A stretch of DNA of 64,000 nt from Parahalioglobus pacificus (GTDB taxonomy: Bacteria; Pseudomonadota; Gammaproteobacteria; Pseudomonadales; Halieaceae), in assembly GCF_014652275.1 (NCBI RefSeq), contig NZ_BMYM01000002.1, forward strand, positions 186,001 through 250,000, in the 5' to 3' direction. Positions 47,149-56,766 of the stretch are shown in pieces. The notes below the pieces were generated by a model, which made no database searches, was not told where the DNA came from, and worked only from the letters and a program-made list of their open reading frames with translations. The stretch's first letter is position 1, and each line of letters begins with the position of its first letter. Both the position numbers and the translations under genes were made by a program.

Positions 47149-48242
47149 ATCGGACGGGCCTGAACCCATTCCACTACCTCGTCTCGCGTGCCTGTGAACA
47201 ATCGACGACCTTCACGCTTTGACAATTGGTAGTCATACATGGGGTCGTAGTAATCCGCCAACAAAGCGCGAATCCAGGAACGATGACCCTCGGTATCGCC
47301 AGACGCTTCCTGCGCATCAAAAGCATCATCCATAATGACACTAAGAGATTGCTGCATAGCACCACCCAATCGCTTGCGGATTCGCAGCAAGTCCGATTGC
47401 AGGCGCTGCCGATGGTGCTGTGGGCCCGAGTCTCCAAAGTGTTTATAGAACCGGGCGCCCAGATCCTCAATGTAATCTTCGAGCACCGCCTGAACGCGGC
47501 TTTCCAGCGGTTCGTCCACAATCACCAAAGAGGCCTGCGCCATCTGCTTGCGCAACGCTTCGGGCAGCGATAGTCGACCGATTAACTGCCCCTCATCTTC
47601 CAGATACACCTGAGAACAGCCACCGGCAACCAGCTTCATCAAGGCGATGGTAATGCGGTTCTCGAAATCAATCTGCGACGGTTGTGGCTCAACTAGATGA
47701 CCAAACGCGGAACCCCGGTGATTGGCCGCGCCCTCAAGGTCAACAGCATGTGACAAGCGATCAATAACACGAGTTTTACCGACACCGGTTCGACCACCAA
47801 TCAGCACGATGCCCGTGCGTTCCAGCAATCGCGCCAACTCATCGATGAGAAAACGCCGCATGGCTTTGTAGCCACCGGTCACAAGGGGGTAGTCGACGCC
47901 TGCCTCGTGCAACCACTGCTGGACAGTGCGCGAACGCAGACCGCCGCGAAAACAATACAGATAACCCGTTGGGTGAGACTGGGCGAAGGATTTCCAGGCC
48001 GCCACCCGCTCTGCTTTGGTATCGCCGGACACCAGCGCGTGCCCCAGCTCGATCGCCGCCGCCTGCCCCGCCTGTTTATAACGGGTCCCTACCTTGGCCC
48101 GCTCTTCGTCGGTCATCAGGGGCAGGCTCGCAGTGCCCGGAAAGGCACCGGCGGCGAACTCAACAGGCGCACGCACATCCATCATGGGCGTGTCGGCCAG
48201 AAACAGCTGGCGATAGTCAGCGGTATCTGCGCGCGCCGTCAT
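47145..48242 (-). CDS. selU: tRNA 2-selenouridine synthase SelU/MnmH
   Basis: A 365-aa enzyme that exchanges sulfur for selenium on the wobble 2-thiouridine of tRNA. An N-terminal rhodanese domain has Cys97 in YCFRGGLRSRT, and a P-loop domain follows with GGRTGVGKT (149-157). Between rdgC and selD, with a 4-nt overlap to selD. Confidence 0.95.
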   Translation of the reverse strand: MTARADTADYRQLFLADTPMMDVRAPVEFAAGAFPGTASLPLMTDEERAKVGTRYKQAGQAAAIELGHALVSGDTKAERVAAWKSFAQSHPTGYLYCFRGGLRSRTVQQWLHEAGVDYPLVTGGYKAMRRFLIDELARLLERTGIVLIGGRTGVGKTRVIDRLSHAVDLEGAANHRGSAFGHLVEPQPSQIDFENRITIALMKLVAGGCSQVYLEDEGQLIGRLSLPEALRKQMAQASLVIVDEPLESRVQAVLEDYIEDLGARFYKHFGDSGPQHHRQRLQSDLLRIRKRLGGAMQQSLSVIMDDAFDAQEASGDTEGHRSWIRALLADYYDPMYDYQLSKREGRRLFTGTRDEVVEWVQARPI

Positions 48243-48248
48243 TACGAC

Positions 48249-49154
48249 TTATTCGACCTCGCCACCAAACAACTCGATCACGCGATCCTGCAAGCTCGAC
48301 AGGGCATCTGACATCAGTGCGAAGTCCGCATCCAGACGTGCCGCATCATCAGCCTCAGGAAGGTCTTCATTCTCTTTCATCAGCTCATCCGAAAATTTCA
48401 GGCGCCGCAGGCAGAGATCTTCTGCGACAACCAGTGACACGCGCTCATCCCAGCTCAAACTGAGTCGCACCACCTGTCGGCCTGCATTGAGATGAGTTTC
48501 CACCTCCTCGCCCAGCAAATCAACGCCACGACAGCGCACCACGCCGCCCTCTTCTCCAGGCTCACGCAGCTCACACTCGCCGCCGAGCTCAAAGTCCTGG
48601 GGCAGGCTTCGATGCGCCAGCCAGCCGGTCATGGTCGCCGCGGGCGCATTATTCACCTGTGGCAACACCACAGGAAAACTGCCAATGCAATCACGCAGGA
48701 GATTGAGGAACTCCTCGGCGCGCGCGGCGCTGGCAGCATTGACCAGTATCCAGTTTGTGCGCGTGTCGATATAAGCATCGATATGGCTGGTGCGGGAAAA
48801 TGCGCGTGGCAAACAGTCCTGCACAATCTCATCCTTCAGCGACAGCCGCTCCTTGCGATAAACCTTGCGTGCCTGATCCGCCTCTATAGTAGCAATGCGC
48901 TCCTCCAGCTCCTCACGTACTACGGATGCGGGTAATAGTTTTTCCTCGCGTCGCAGCTTGAGCAAGATTCGACCGCCGGCCGCGTGCACCAGTTCGCCAT
49001 CCTCGATTCCAGTGGGCGGCACCCAGCCCATGGACAGTGGCTGGGCGGGTGTACAAGGTGTGAAAACGCGCTGGGAAAGTGTCTGGGCCAGCTGCTCTGG
49101 CGTCATCGTAAAGGGGGTGGTGAGCCGGTAGGCCCTCAGGTTTTTGAACCACAT
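48249..49154 (-). CDS. rdgC: Recombination-associated protein RdgC
   Basis: A 301-aa ring-shaped DNA-binding protein that restrains RecA. MWFKNLRAYRLT start, VFTPCTPAQPLSMGWVPP and the LKDEIVQDCLPRAFSRT block are family features. The ATG at 49154 is right by homology; the upstream candidate start is not. First gene before selU and selD, 6 bp apart; the pairing with selenium genes is incidental or unexplained. Confidence 0.94.
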   Translation of the reverse strand: MWFKNLRAYRLTTPFTMTPEQLAQTLSQRVFTPCTPAQPLSMGWVPPTGIEDGELVHAAGGRILLKLRREEKLLPASVVREELEERIATIEADQARKVYRKERLSLKDEIVQDCLPRAFSRTSHIDAYIDTRTNWILVNAASAARAEEFLNLLRDCIGSFPVVLPQVNNAPAATMTGWLAHRSLPQDFELGGECELREPGEEGGVVRCRGVDLLGEEVETHLNAGRQVVRLSLSWDERVSLVVAEDLCLRRLKFSDELMKENEDLPEADDAARLDADFALMSDALSSLQDRVIELFGGEVE

Positions 49155-49187
49155 AGTCTGTTTTAAGGTGTGAAGGAAAAGCGCCAG

Positions 49188-49216
49188 ATTGTACCTCAGG
49201 GGGCCTGAGGCACACA
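49188..49216 (-). promoter_or_regulatory. Candidate rdgC promoter whose spacer is a palindrome
   Basis: Minus-strand TGTGTG (49216-49211) and TACAAT (49193-49188) are 17 bp apart. The 17 bp between them (49194-49210) form the perfect inverted repeat CCTCAGG-CCC-CCTGAGG. A regulator bound there would sit on the promoter. The -35 is weak. Confidence 0.42.
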
Positions 49217-49419
49217 GGATCAACGACAAGAAATCATCGCCAGCGATAAAGCGCAGGCATGTTCAATTACTTGTGCCGCTGCGCTGCGGGTCCCGTTGTT
49301 TCCCAACGATTCAGGCGGTTTAATTTCTAGCCTTGGATACACCGTGAAAAGCCCGTTGACCCAGCGCAGAGGCGCTCGTTCAGATTAGAGGCCGTGTATC
49401 GTTTATCAGTGAGGAAATC

Positions 49420-50910
49420 ATGAGCGATCACCCCAAAACCAGCCCCAGCAAACCCCGCGCAGAGAAGGATATCGACAGCTGGGACATTGAAACGGATGTC
49501 GCCATTGTCGGGTTCGGTGGCGCCGGCGGCTGTGCGGCTATTGCCGCAGCGGACGCCGGTGCCGAGGTTTGCCTGTTCGAGGTTGCCAGTGCCAGCGGTG
49601 GCTCTACGGCGCTGTCCAGCGCCGAGATCTATATGGGCGGAAGCGGCGGTACCCGAGTACAACAAGCCTGCGGCTTCGACGACAGCACAGATGCCATGTT
49701 CACCTACATGATGATGTGTGCAGGCCCGCAAGCGGACGAACAAAAAATTCGCAATTACTGTGAAAACAGCGCCGCACATTTCGACTGGCTGGTCAGTCTG
49801 GGGGTGCCCTTCAAGGACAGCTTCCATAAAGAGCGCGCCATCATGTGCCTCACGGATGACTGCCTGTTGTACACCGGCTCCGAGAAAGCTTACCCCTTCG
49901 CAGAGCATGCCAAGCCCTGTCCACGCGGCCACAACCTCGAAGTGGAAGGCGACAACGGCGGGCCGCTATTCATGAAGATCGTCACTGAGAACGTGGAAAA
50001 GCGTGACGCCATCACCGTTCACTATGAGACACGCGCACTCACTTTGATTACCAATGACGCCGAGGAAGTCGTGGGCATCGTGGTGCGCCAAAACCAGAAA
50101 GAGCTCAATGTGCGCGCCAAAGGAGGCGTGATTCTCTGTGCGGGCGGCTTTGTGATGAACGAGGAAATGCTGAAAAAGTATGCCCCCAAACTCAGCGCTG
50201 GCACGGTTCCCATCGGCAACCCTGGCGATACCGGCAGCGGCATACTCATGGGTATGGGTGTAGGCGGCGTTGCCATCAATATGCACGAGGGTTTCGTCAG
50301 TCTGCCCTACTACCCGCCGGCCAGCATGACCTATGGCATTCTCATCAACGACAAGGGTCAGCGCTTCGTCAATGAGGACGTATACCATGGTCGTTTGGGT
50401 GACTTTGCCTTGCGCCAGCAATCTGATCGACTGTATTTCATTGTCACCGTAGAGCAATACGGTGACTACGAGCAGGTCAGCTATCTGGGAGCTGAGGTAG
50501 CAGGCACCGGAGAAACCGTGGAGGAGCTGGAGGAAGAGCTGGGCCTGCGACGAGGGTCGCTGGTGCACACCATAAATACCTACAATGAAGATTGTGCCGC
50601 GGGCGAGGATACACTGTTCCACAAGTCAGCCGAGTGGATGATCCACCTCAAGCCGCCCTTGGTCGCCCTGGATGTTACCCCCGGGCGCGGTGCATTTCTG
50701 CCTTACTTCACCCTGGGCGGCCTGGATACTTTGCCGACTGGCGAGGTCGTTAATCCTGAACGGACTGTGGTTCCTGGGCTGTATGCGGCCGGGCGCACAG
50801 CCTGCGGCGTAGTGCGCACAGCGGCGGGTTACAGCAGCGGTATGTCGGTGGGCGATGCGACTTTCTCAGGCAAGCTCGCAGGCATGCAGGCAGCAGCGCG
50901 GGCGAGCTAA
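49420..50910 (+). CDS. FAD-dependent fumarate reductase/3-oxosteroid dehydrogenase-like flavoprotein
   Basis: A 496-aa FAD_binding_2 protein. The nucleotide fold is VAIVGFGGAGGCAAIAAADAG (residues about 27-47), SGGSTALSSAEIYMGG follows, and the C-terminal FAD closure is GLYAAGRTACGVVRTAAGYSSG. It resembles soluble flavoprotein dehydrogenases and ketosteroid dehydrogenases; substrate unknown. No heme or quinone subunit is adjacent. The 265-bp gap upstream (49155-49419) holds the rdgC promoter region, and I see no other gene in it. Confidence 0.82.
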   Translation: MSDHPKTSPSKPRAEKDIDSWDIETDVAIVGFGGAGGCAAIAAADAGAEVCLFEVASASGGSTALSSAEIYMGGSGGTRVQQACGFDDSTDAMFTYMMMCAGPQADEQKIRNYCENSAAHFDWLVSLGVPFKDSFHKERAIMCLTDDCLLYTGSEKAYPFAEHAKPCPRGHNLEVEGDNGGPLFMKIVTENVEKRDAITVHYETRALTLITNDAEEVVGIVVRQNQKELNVRAKGGVILCAGGFVMNEEMLKKYAPKLSAGTVPIGNPGDTGSGILMGMGVGGVAINMHEGFVSLPYYPPASMTYGILINDKGQRFVNEDVYHGRLGDFALRQQSDRLYFIVTVEQYGDYEQVSYLGAEVAGTGETVEELEEELGLRRGSLVHTINTYNEDCAAGEDTLFHKSAEWMIHLKPPLVALDVTPGRGAFLPYFTLGGLDTLPTGEVVNPERTVVPGLYAAGRTACGVVRTAAGYSSGMSVGDATFSGKLAGMQAAARAS

Positions 50911-50995
50911 GACACCGTCACTTGCGGCGGTTGCGACCGCCCCCTACCATGCTCGTTGAACTACACGTTTTACAGCTTCGCAGGGGACGGCTGTT

Positions 50996-51445
50996 ATGAA
51001 GTATCTGCATACCATGGTGCGCGCTCGCGACCTGGAAGAGACTCTGGACTTCTACTGCACCAAGCTGGGCATGGTGGAAGTGCGGCGCTATGACAGCGAG
51101 GCCGGACGTTTCACACTGGTGTTTCTTGCAGCCCCTGGCGATGCCGAAAGCACCACACAGGAAGGCGTAAGCCTCACTCCGGTACTAGAGATCACGCATA
51201 ACTGGGACTCAGAGACCTATGATGGCGGTCGTAACTTTGGTCACCTGGCGTATGAAGTCGAGGACATCTATGCGCTCTGCCAGCGCTTGATGGATGCCGG
51301 CGTCACGATCAATCGCCCCCCCCGAGATGGACATATGGCCTTTATACGATCACCCGATGGCATCTCCATAGAGCTGCTGCAGGCTGGGCCTTCCCTGGCA
51401 CCCCAGGAACCCTGGGCGTCCATGGAAAACACCGGCAGCTGGTAG
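50996..51445 (+). CDS. gloA: Lactoylglutathione lyase (glyoxalase I)
   Basis: A 149-aa VOC-fold GloA detoxifying methylglyoxal with glutathione. Metal ligands His5 region (YLHTMVRARDLE), Glu in TPVLEITHNW, His in FGHLAYEV and Glu in ISIELLQ. AGGGGA precedes the ATG. Length normal. Confidence 0.93.
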   Translation: MKYLHTMVRARDLEETLDFYCTKLGMVEVRRYDSEAGRFTLVFLAAPGDAESTTQEGVSLTPVLEITHNWDSETYDGGRNFGHLAYEVEDIYALCQRLMDAGVTINRPPRDGHMAFIRSPDGISIELLQAGPSLAPQEPWASMENTGSW

Positions 51446-51456
51446 GCCTTCGGCCC

Positions 51457-53790
51457 ATGTGGGGCAGCATCACAAACCGACTCATTCTGGTCATTAGCCT
51501 GACCATTGGCACCATCATCGCCATCGACATGGCCATCGACTATCGCCTGTCGCGCGATGAGCTACTAATGCGGTTGCAGCTCGAGTCGGAAGAAACCATT
51601 TCTGGCGCCGTGACAGACCTAGAAACGCTGCTGGACAGCGTCGAAAGCTCCACAGGATTCCTCGCCACCATTCTTGCTCAACGCGAGTATTCCCCCGAGG
51701 GTCTGGAGCAACTGCTGCGCGATTTGGTGGCCCTGAATGAGGATATCTTCGGTTCAGCCATTGCACTTAGCCCGGGCTTCGCTGACCAATCCGGCGGTTT
51801 CGCGCCCTATTTCTTCCGCCGTGACGGCACTATAGAGCGCGCCAATCTTGCGGCCCAGGACGAGAACTACCAGACCAAGGACTGGTACCTGGAACCGATC
51901 GCACAGGGAGGGCCGGTGTGGGTGGAGCCCTACTTCGATGCCGGTGGCGCAGAGGTACTGATGACTACCTACTCTGTGCCCGTGTATCGCAGCGACACCG
52001 ATGGCAACCGCGTGCTCTACGCCATCGTCACCGCCGACGTGGCACTTCAGGAGCTACGGGAGTACATGAAGCGCTTACGCCTGGGTGAGCACGGTTTTGG
52101 CGTCTTGCTCAGCCAACAGGGCACAATGTTGGTCACCCGCGACCCGGCAAACCTCATGCGCAGCTACAAAGATGCTATCCGCAAACCACAGGTCATAGCT
52201 GCTTTTGAGGCGATGATTGAGAGCACAAGCTCGGGGAGACTCGCGGGAGATGAGATCGCCTGTGCCGCAATACCCGGCAATTGCAGAGCGCGTGTGGGGG
52301 TGCTGGAAACCACAGGGTGGCCCATCGGCATCATTTATTCACAAGATGAAGTGCTGGCTCCGCTGCGCGAGTACCAGCTGCGCACCGCACTGGTCAGTGT
52401 CTCTACCCTACTGATCATGGCGCTGGCAGTGTCGTTGATCGCTCGCAGGCTCACCGCGCCGTTGGGAATGCTGGCAGAGGCGTCAGACCAGTTAGCCAAA
52501 GGACAACTGGCCGCCCCGCTGCCCCCGGCAACCGGTCGGGACGAAGTGGCGAAATTGGTGCGCTCCTTCAGCGCCATGCAGCGCGACCTGTCCCAATACA
52601 TCACCAACCTGGAAGAGGCCACGGCCAGCCGCAGTCGGCTGGAGGGTGAGCTGGCCGCAGCGAGAGAGATTCAGATGGCCATGCTGCCCCAGGGCGGCAG
52701 TGCCAGCGAACATCAACCGGGCTATACCCTGTGGGCCTGGGTGCGGCCCGCCAAAACTGTCGGCGGCGACCTCTACACCTTCCGCGCCGCCAACAACCAG
52801 CTGTGGCTGGCCGTCGGGGATGTTTCGGATAAAGGTGTGCCCGCAGCTTTATTCATGGCCAGAGCCATCAGCTTTATCCAGCAAATGGGAGCGACCGCTC
52901 CGGATGTGGCTTTGGCGAGCTTGAACGACGCCTTAACCGCCGGCAACGACAACTGTATGTTTGTGACGCTGTTCCTCGGGCGGCTAGACCTGAGCAGCGG
53001 AGAGCTGTGCTTCGCCAGTGGCGGCCATGCGGCGCCGATTATCGGTAGGGGTGGCATCGCGCAGGAGCTTGAACAGACAACAGGCCCCGCGCTGGGATTG
53101 GCCAGTGATCTCACATTCCCGATCAATACGGCACAGTTAACACCCGGTGACCGATTGGTGCTCTACACCGACGGTATTGATGAATCGTTTGATGAACACG
53201 CCGAGATGTTCGGCGAAGACCGCGTCATTGCCTGCATTCAAGAGGGGCTTGGCCTGTCGGCAGAGGCTGCGGGGGAGCAGATCTTTAGCACCGTGGATTC
53301 GTTTGCGGGTAATGCGCCCCAATCTGATGATATTACCTTGATGCTGGTTGATTTCCGCGGCAAGCATCCCGGTCACCAGCACCAGACAACATTCACGCTG
53401 AACAACGACCTCAACCGCAACTGCACGGCCTGGCTGGAGCAACGGCTGGAGCAGGCCGGGGTAGCACCGGATGTCATCATGGAAATGGTACTGGTGCAGG
53501 AAGAGTTGGTGACCAACGTCGCCAAATACTCAGGTCTGCCTGCCAGCGAGACCGTCTCCATTGCGCTGGAGGTGGGTAGCGCGGTGCTGTCGCTGGAAAT
53601 CAGTGATGCCGGCAAGGCGTTTAACCCGCTAACGGAGTCTGAAAGAGCCGAGCTGGGTGCTGACATAGACCACGCCCGCGTCGGAGGTCTTGGTGTACAC
53701 TTGATCACACAGTTTACGAGTAGCCAGCGCTACAGCAGGGAAAACGGTCGCAACGTGTTACGCGTCACCCGCAACCTGCCCAGCGCCTAA
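51457..53790 (+). CDS. Membrane sensor with HAMP, SpoIIE-type PP2C phosphatase and HATPase kinase domain
   Basis: A 777-aa protein: helix near 8-28, a periplasmic sensor of about 270 aa (dCache-like, PYFFRRDGTI and WYLEPI blocks), second helix near 310-330, HAMP (330-385), coiled linker, PP2C phosphatase (VGGDLYTFR near 434 and VSDKGVPAAL; SDDITLMLV near 625), and a C-terminal serine-kinase-like HATPase domain (QEELVTNVAKYSG, GGLGVHLI). So one protein has both the phosphatase and the anti-sigma-type kinase. The next gene encodes its likely STAS partner. Confidence 0.9.
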   Translation: MWGSITNRLILVISLTIGTIIAIDMAIDYRLSRDELLMRLQLESEETISGAVTDLETLLDSVESSTGFLATILAQREYSPEGLEQLLRDLVALNEDIFGSAIALSPGFADQSGGFAPYFFRRDGTIERANLAAQDENYQTKDWYLEPIAQGGPVWVEPYFDAGGAEVLMTTYSVPVYRSDTDGNRVLYAIVTADVALQELREYMKRLRLGEHGFGVLLSQQGTMLVTRDPANLMRSYKDAIRKPQVIAAFEAMIESTSSGRLAGDEIACAAIPGNCRARVGVLETTGWPIGIIYSQDEVLAPLREYQLRTALVSVSTLLIMALAVSLIARRLTAPLGMLAEASDQLAKGQLAAPLPPATGRDEVAKLVRSFSAMQRDLSQYITNLEEATASRSRLEGELAAAREIQMAMLPQGGSASEHQPGYTLWAWVRPAKTVGGDLYTFRAANNQLWLAVGDVSDKGVPAALFMARAISFIQQMGATAPDVALASLNDALTAGNDNCMFVTLFLGRLDLSSGELCFASGGHAAPIIGRGGIAQELEQTTGPALGLASDLTFPINTAQLTPGDRLVLYTDGIDESFDEHAEMFGEDRVIACIQEGLGLSAEAAGEQIFSTVDSFAGNAPQSDDITLMLVDFRGKHPGHQHQTTFTLNNDLNRNCTAWLEQRLEQAGVAPDVIMEMVLVQEELVTNVAKYSGLPASETVSIALEVGSAVLSLEISDAGKAFNPLTESERAELGADIDHARVGGLGVHLITQFTSSQRYSRENGRNVLRVTRNLPSA

Positions 53791-53809
53791 CGCAAGGAAT
53801 ACCGTTCGC

Positions 53810-54187
53810 ATGGAGCTGACCACTACCGTTACCCTGGATGAGGCGCGTTCGGTGGCTCGCGTTGCCCTTCACGGCGCATTGAACACCGATACGGCACCGG
53901 CTTTTGAGCAGCGCTTGAACGATGTGCTTGCGCAGGGTCTCGCCCTCACGGTGTTGGATATGAAAGAGCTTGATTACATCAGCTCAGCCGGGCTCAGGGT
54001 GATTTTCAAAGCGGCGAAGCACACCAAATCTGAAGGCAAGCGGCTGGCCGCAGCCAACCGTAAACCGCATATCGATAAAGTATTTGAGATTCTAAAGGCG
54101 CTTCCCGATATGGCCGTATTCGCCAACGACGACGAACTGGACGAATACCTGACCGCCATGCAGGAAAAAACCCGCGACGGCGAATAA
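53810..54187 (+). CDS. STAS domain anti-anti-sigma factor-like protein
   Basis: A 125-aa STAS protein. The phosphorylatable site is the Ser58-Ser59 pair in DYISSAGLRV. It should be toggled by the kinase and phosphatase domains of the protein encoded 19 bp upstream, forming a partner-switching module. The downstream effector is not in view. Confidence 0.9.
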   Translation: MELTTTVTLDEARSVARVALHGALNTDTAPAFEQRLNDVLAQGLALTVLDMKELDYISSAGLRVIFKAAKHTKSEGKRLAAANRKPHIDKVFEILKALPDMAVFANDDELDEYLTAMQEKTRDGE

Positions 54188-54198
54188 GCCCTCAGCGC

Positions 54199-54903
54199 TT
54201 AGGCGTCTTTCAGGAAGCTCAAGATCCAACAACCAATGCGTTCACCTTCCGGGTCAACAGCCAAGGAGGCCTGCCCCTTTTCGTAGGTCGATTCGCCTAT
54301 CATCTCGCGGCGGTAGTCCATAATTTCGCGAGAGTAGGCGGGCAAAAACTCAGGGTGACCCTGGAACGTCAGAATGTGGTCACCCACCTGAACAACAGCG
54401 TTCTCACAGAATTCACTGCCCGCCAGCGTCTGGCCACCCTCGGCGTTGCGCACAACCTGATCCTGATGACTGACCAGCACCTTGAAGGCAGCGCTGCCGC
54501 CATCGTGCCAGTCGGGCGAGCTGTCGAACTCGTGGGTATGCAATCCCACGCCCCAACCTTTGGGTGATTTTTCAGTAAGGCCGCCCAAGGCCTGCGCCAC
54601 TAGTTGGTGACCGAAGCAAATACCCACTATCTTCTTTTTCCGGGCATCCAGCTCACGCACAAACTCAATCAAGCGATGAATCCAGGGCTTGTCCTCGTAC
54701 ACGCTGCTCTTGCTGCCAGTGATGAGGTAAGCGTCGACCTCGTCGATCTCCGCCGGGTACTCCCCTTCTTCTACATCGTAGACGGCGAACTCCAAATCCG
54801 GATCGATACGGCCCAGCAGCGCCACAAACATGTCTGGGTACTCGCCAAATTCCGGCACCCATTTTGGTAAGACGGCATCAGTTTTGAGAATTCCCAGTTT
54901 CAT
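54199..54903 (-). CDS. Class I glutamine amidotransferase-like protein
   Basis: A 234-aa single-domain amidotransferase with the nucleophile in GICFGHQLVAQALGG, and the His-Glu in FQGHPEF; no synthetase domain follows. Such stand-alone GuaA-like proteins act in varied amide transfers or gamma-glutamyl hydrolysis; the partner is not known. The ATG at 54903 gives MKLGILKTD. Confidence 0.82.
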   Translation of the reverse strand: MKLGILKTDAVLPKWVPEFGEYPDMFVALLGRIDPDLEFAVYDVEEGEYPAEIDEVDAYLITGSKSSVYEDKPWIHRLIEFVRELDARKKKIVGICFGHQLVAQALGGLTEKSPKGWGVGLHTHEFDSSPDWHDGGSAAFKVLVSHQDQVVRNAEGGQTLAGSEFCENAVVQVGDHILTFQGHPEFLPAYSREIMDYRREMIGESTYEKGQASLAVDPEGERIGCWILSFLKDA

Positions 54904-55057
54904 GTGAAGTCCAGTAATCGCGTCATCGAAGCGGCATACTAGGTGGCGGTACAGAGCACTGTCCATACCACTGCGGGGGCAGGGGCGCTGACTCAATGCG
55001 GCATTTACTACCGCGCTCGCCGTCAAAAAATCGCCACAAAAACGTCATCCCATTGCC

Positions 55058-55612
55058 ATGAGTGCTGGCCAAACTTTGGGTATGGATATTTTGACGGTAT
55101 TGCAGCAAGTCGATCACCGGCTCTTCCATCGACTGTTCCAGCAGGGCGAGCGCGGGATGATACGGCCACTGGCCAAGGCGCTGTCCCGCTCCGGTGATGG
55201 CTACCTACACATGCTGATCCCAGCACTATTGTGGCTTCTGCCAGCCCAGCACATCGGCGAATTCTGCGCGCTCTTACTAGTGGCTCTGACCATCGAACGG
55301 TCTCTGTACTGGATTCTGAAGAACTCGCTGAAGCGCCGCCGCCCGCAGGCATTGATGCCAAACTTTCGCAGCTTAATTACCGCATCCGACCAGTTCAGCT
55401 TCCCGTCGGGTCACAGTTCGGGCGCTTTCCTGCTCGCGACTGCGCTTGGTGTTGTCTATGGAGGGCCGCTGGTCGCTATGTTCCTTTGGGCAAGCCTAGT
55501 GGCCTTGTCGCGTGTGGTACTGGGTGTGCACTTCCCCGGTGATACCGTGGCGGGTGCCGTGATGGGCACGAGCATCACACTGCTTACTGCATCTCTGCTG
55601 GGTATAAGCTGA
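55058..55612 (+). CDS. PAP2 family phosphatase
   Basis: A 184-aa membrane phosphatase with the three PAP2 motifs: KNSLKRRRP, PSGHSS and SRVVLGVHFPGD. Such enzymes dephosphorylate undecaprenyl pyrophosphate or phosphatidate outside the inner membrane. The start is uncertain between the ATG at 55058 and the one at 55082. It is followed after 1 bp by a glycosyltransferase, a pairing that suggests lipid-carrier work. Confidence 0.88.
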   Translation: MSAGQTLGMDILTVLQQVDHRLFHRLFQQGERGMIRPLAKALSRSGDGYLHMLIPALLWLLPAQHIGEFCALLLVALTIERSLYWILKNSLKRRRPQALMPNFRSLITASDQFSFPSGHSSGAFLLATALGVVYGGPLVAMFLWASLVALSRVVLGVHFPGDTVAGAVMGTSITLLTASLLGIS

Positions 55613-55613
55613 C

Positions 55614-56711
55614 ATGCATATCCTGTATGGCGTACAGGCCACGGGCCAGGGGCACATCAGCCGCGCCCGGGCCATGGCAAAGGCACTGCGAGAACACGAT
55701 GTGCAGGTTAGCTGGCTATTCTCGGGGCGACCTCGCGATCGCTTGTTCGATATGCAACCCTTCGGCGATTTTATGCACCGCCGGGGCCTGACATTTGCCA
55801 CGCAAACCGGATCAGTGAGATATCTGCGAACTGCACTGAGCAACAACCTGCCACGTTTCCTCTATGACGCTCAGCAGCTAGACCTGTCTGCCTACGATTT
55901 GGTGGTTACTGACTATGAGCCGCTAACAGCCTGGGCCTGCAAATGGTCCCAGCGCGACTGCATCGGCATCGGTCACCAATACGCGTTCGGGCCGAGTGCA
56001 CCGGTGGATGGCGATACCTGGCTGTCGCGCTGGATAATGCGCAATTTTGCGCCAGTAACACGGCCGGTGGGGCTGCACTGGCATGCCTATAGGAACAACG
56101 TATTGCCGCCAATTCTCGATCTACCTAATGCGGATATCAGCGAAGGTAACTACTACCTCGTGTACCTGCCCTTTGAGGATCAGGGCACGGTGACGCGCTG
56201 GCTACAGAGCGCACCGGACCACCGCTTCGTACAGTATTCAGGCGCAGTTAGCCACGGCGAGGCAGGCAACGTGCAGCGACACCCTGCCAGCGTAGAGGCC
56301 TTCAAACGCCACTTGGCTGGCTGTCGGGGCGTGATTTGTAATAGCGGATTTGAACTTATCAGCGAGTGTATTCACTGGCAGAAGCCCGTGCTGACACGAC
56401 CACTCATGGGGCAAATGGAGCAATTGTCTAACGCCCTGTCACTGAAGCAACTGGGTCACGCGCAAGTGATGGACAGCCTGGATACCGAACCCCTCCACAC
56501 CTGGCTGGCAGCGGGGCACCGGCAAAAACATAAACACTACCCGGACGTCGCTCAGGCACTGGCAGAGTGGCTGGCGCAGGGCGCAATCTCGCCCGTACAC
56601 AGCCTGAGCCAGACTTTGTGGCAACAAACCCCATCGAGCGTCGCGCTTCAGCGACATGGCCACAGGCAGTGCAGCATGCCAAACCCACTCACTGAAGCCC
56701 TGACCACCTGA
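55614..56711 (+). CDS. Glycosyltransferase family protein (PF13528-like, MJ1255 group)
   Basis: A 365-aa GT-B-like protein starting HILYGVQATGQGHISRARAMA, with VVTDYEPLTAWACK and GVICNSGFELISE typical of the MJ1255 glycosyltransferases. The donor and acceptor are not known. Directly downstream of the PAP2 gene. Followed by a 55-bp gap to the sulfatase gene. Confidence 0.78.
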   Translation: MHILYGVQATGQGHISRARAMAKALREHDVQVSWLFSGRPRDRLFDMQPFGDFMHRRGLTFATQTGSVRYLRTALSNNLPRFLYDAQQLDLSAYDLVVTDYEPLTAWACKWSQRDCIGIGHQYAFGPSAPVDGDTWLSRWIMRNFAPVTRPVGLHWHAYRNNVLPPILDLPNADISEGNYYLVYLPFEDQGTVTRWLQSAPDHRFVQYSGAVSHGEAGNVQRHPASVEAFKRHLAGCRGVICNSGFELISECIHWQKPVLTRPLMGQMEQLSNALSLKQLGHAQVMDSLDTEPLHTWLAAGHRQKHKHYPDVAQALAEWLAQGAISPVHSLSQTLWQQTPSSVALQRHGHRQCSMPNPLTEALTT

Positions 56712-56766
56712 GATTATACTGACCTCTTTAGCGGCGGGGCATGGCTGCTGACTGAGGATAAAAACA

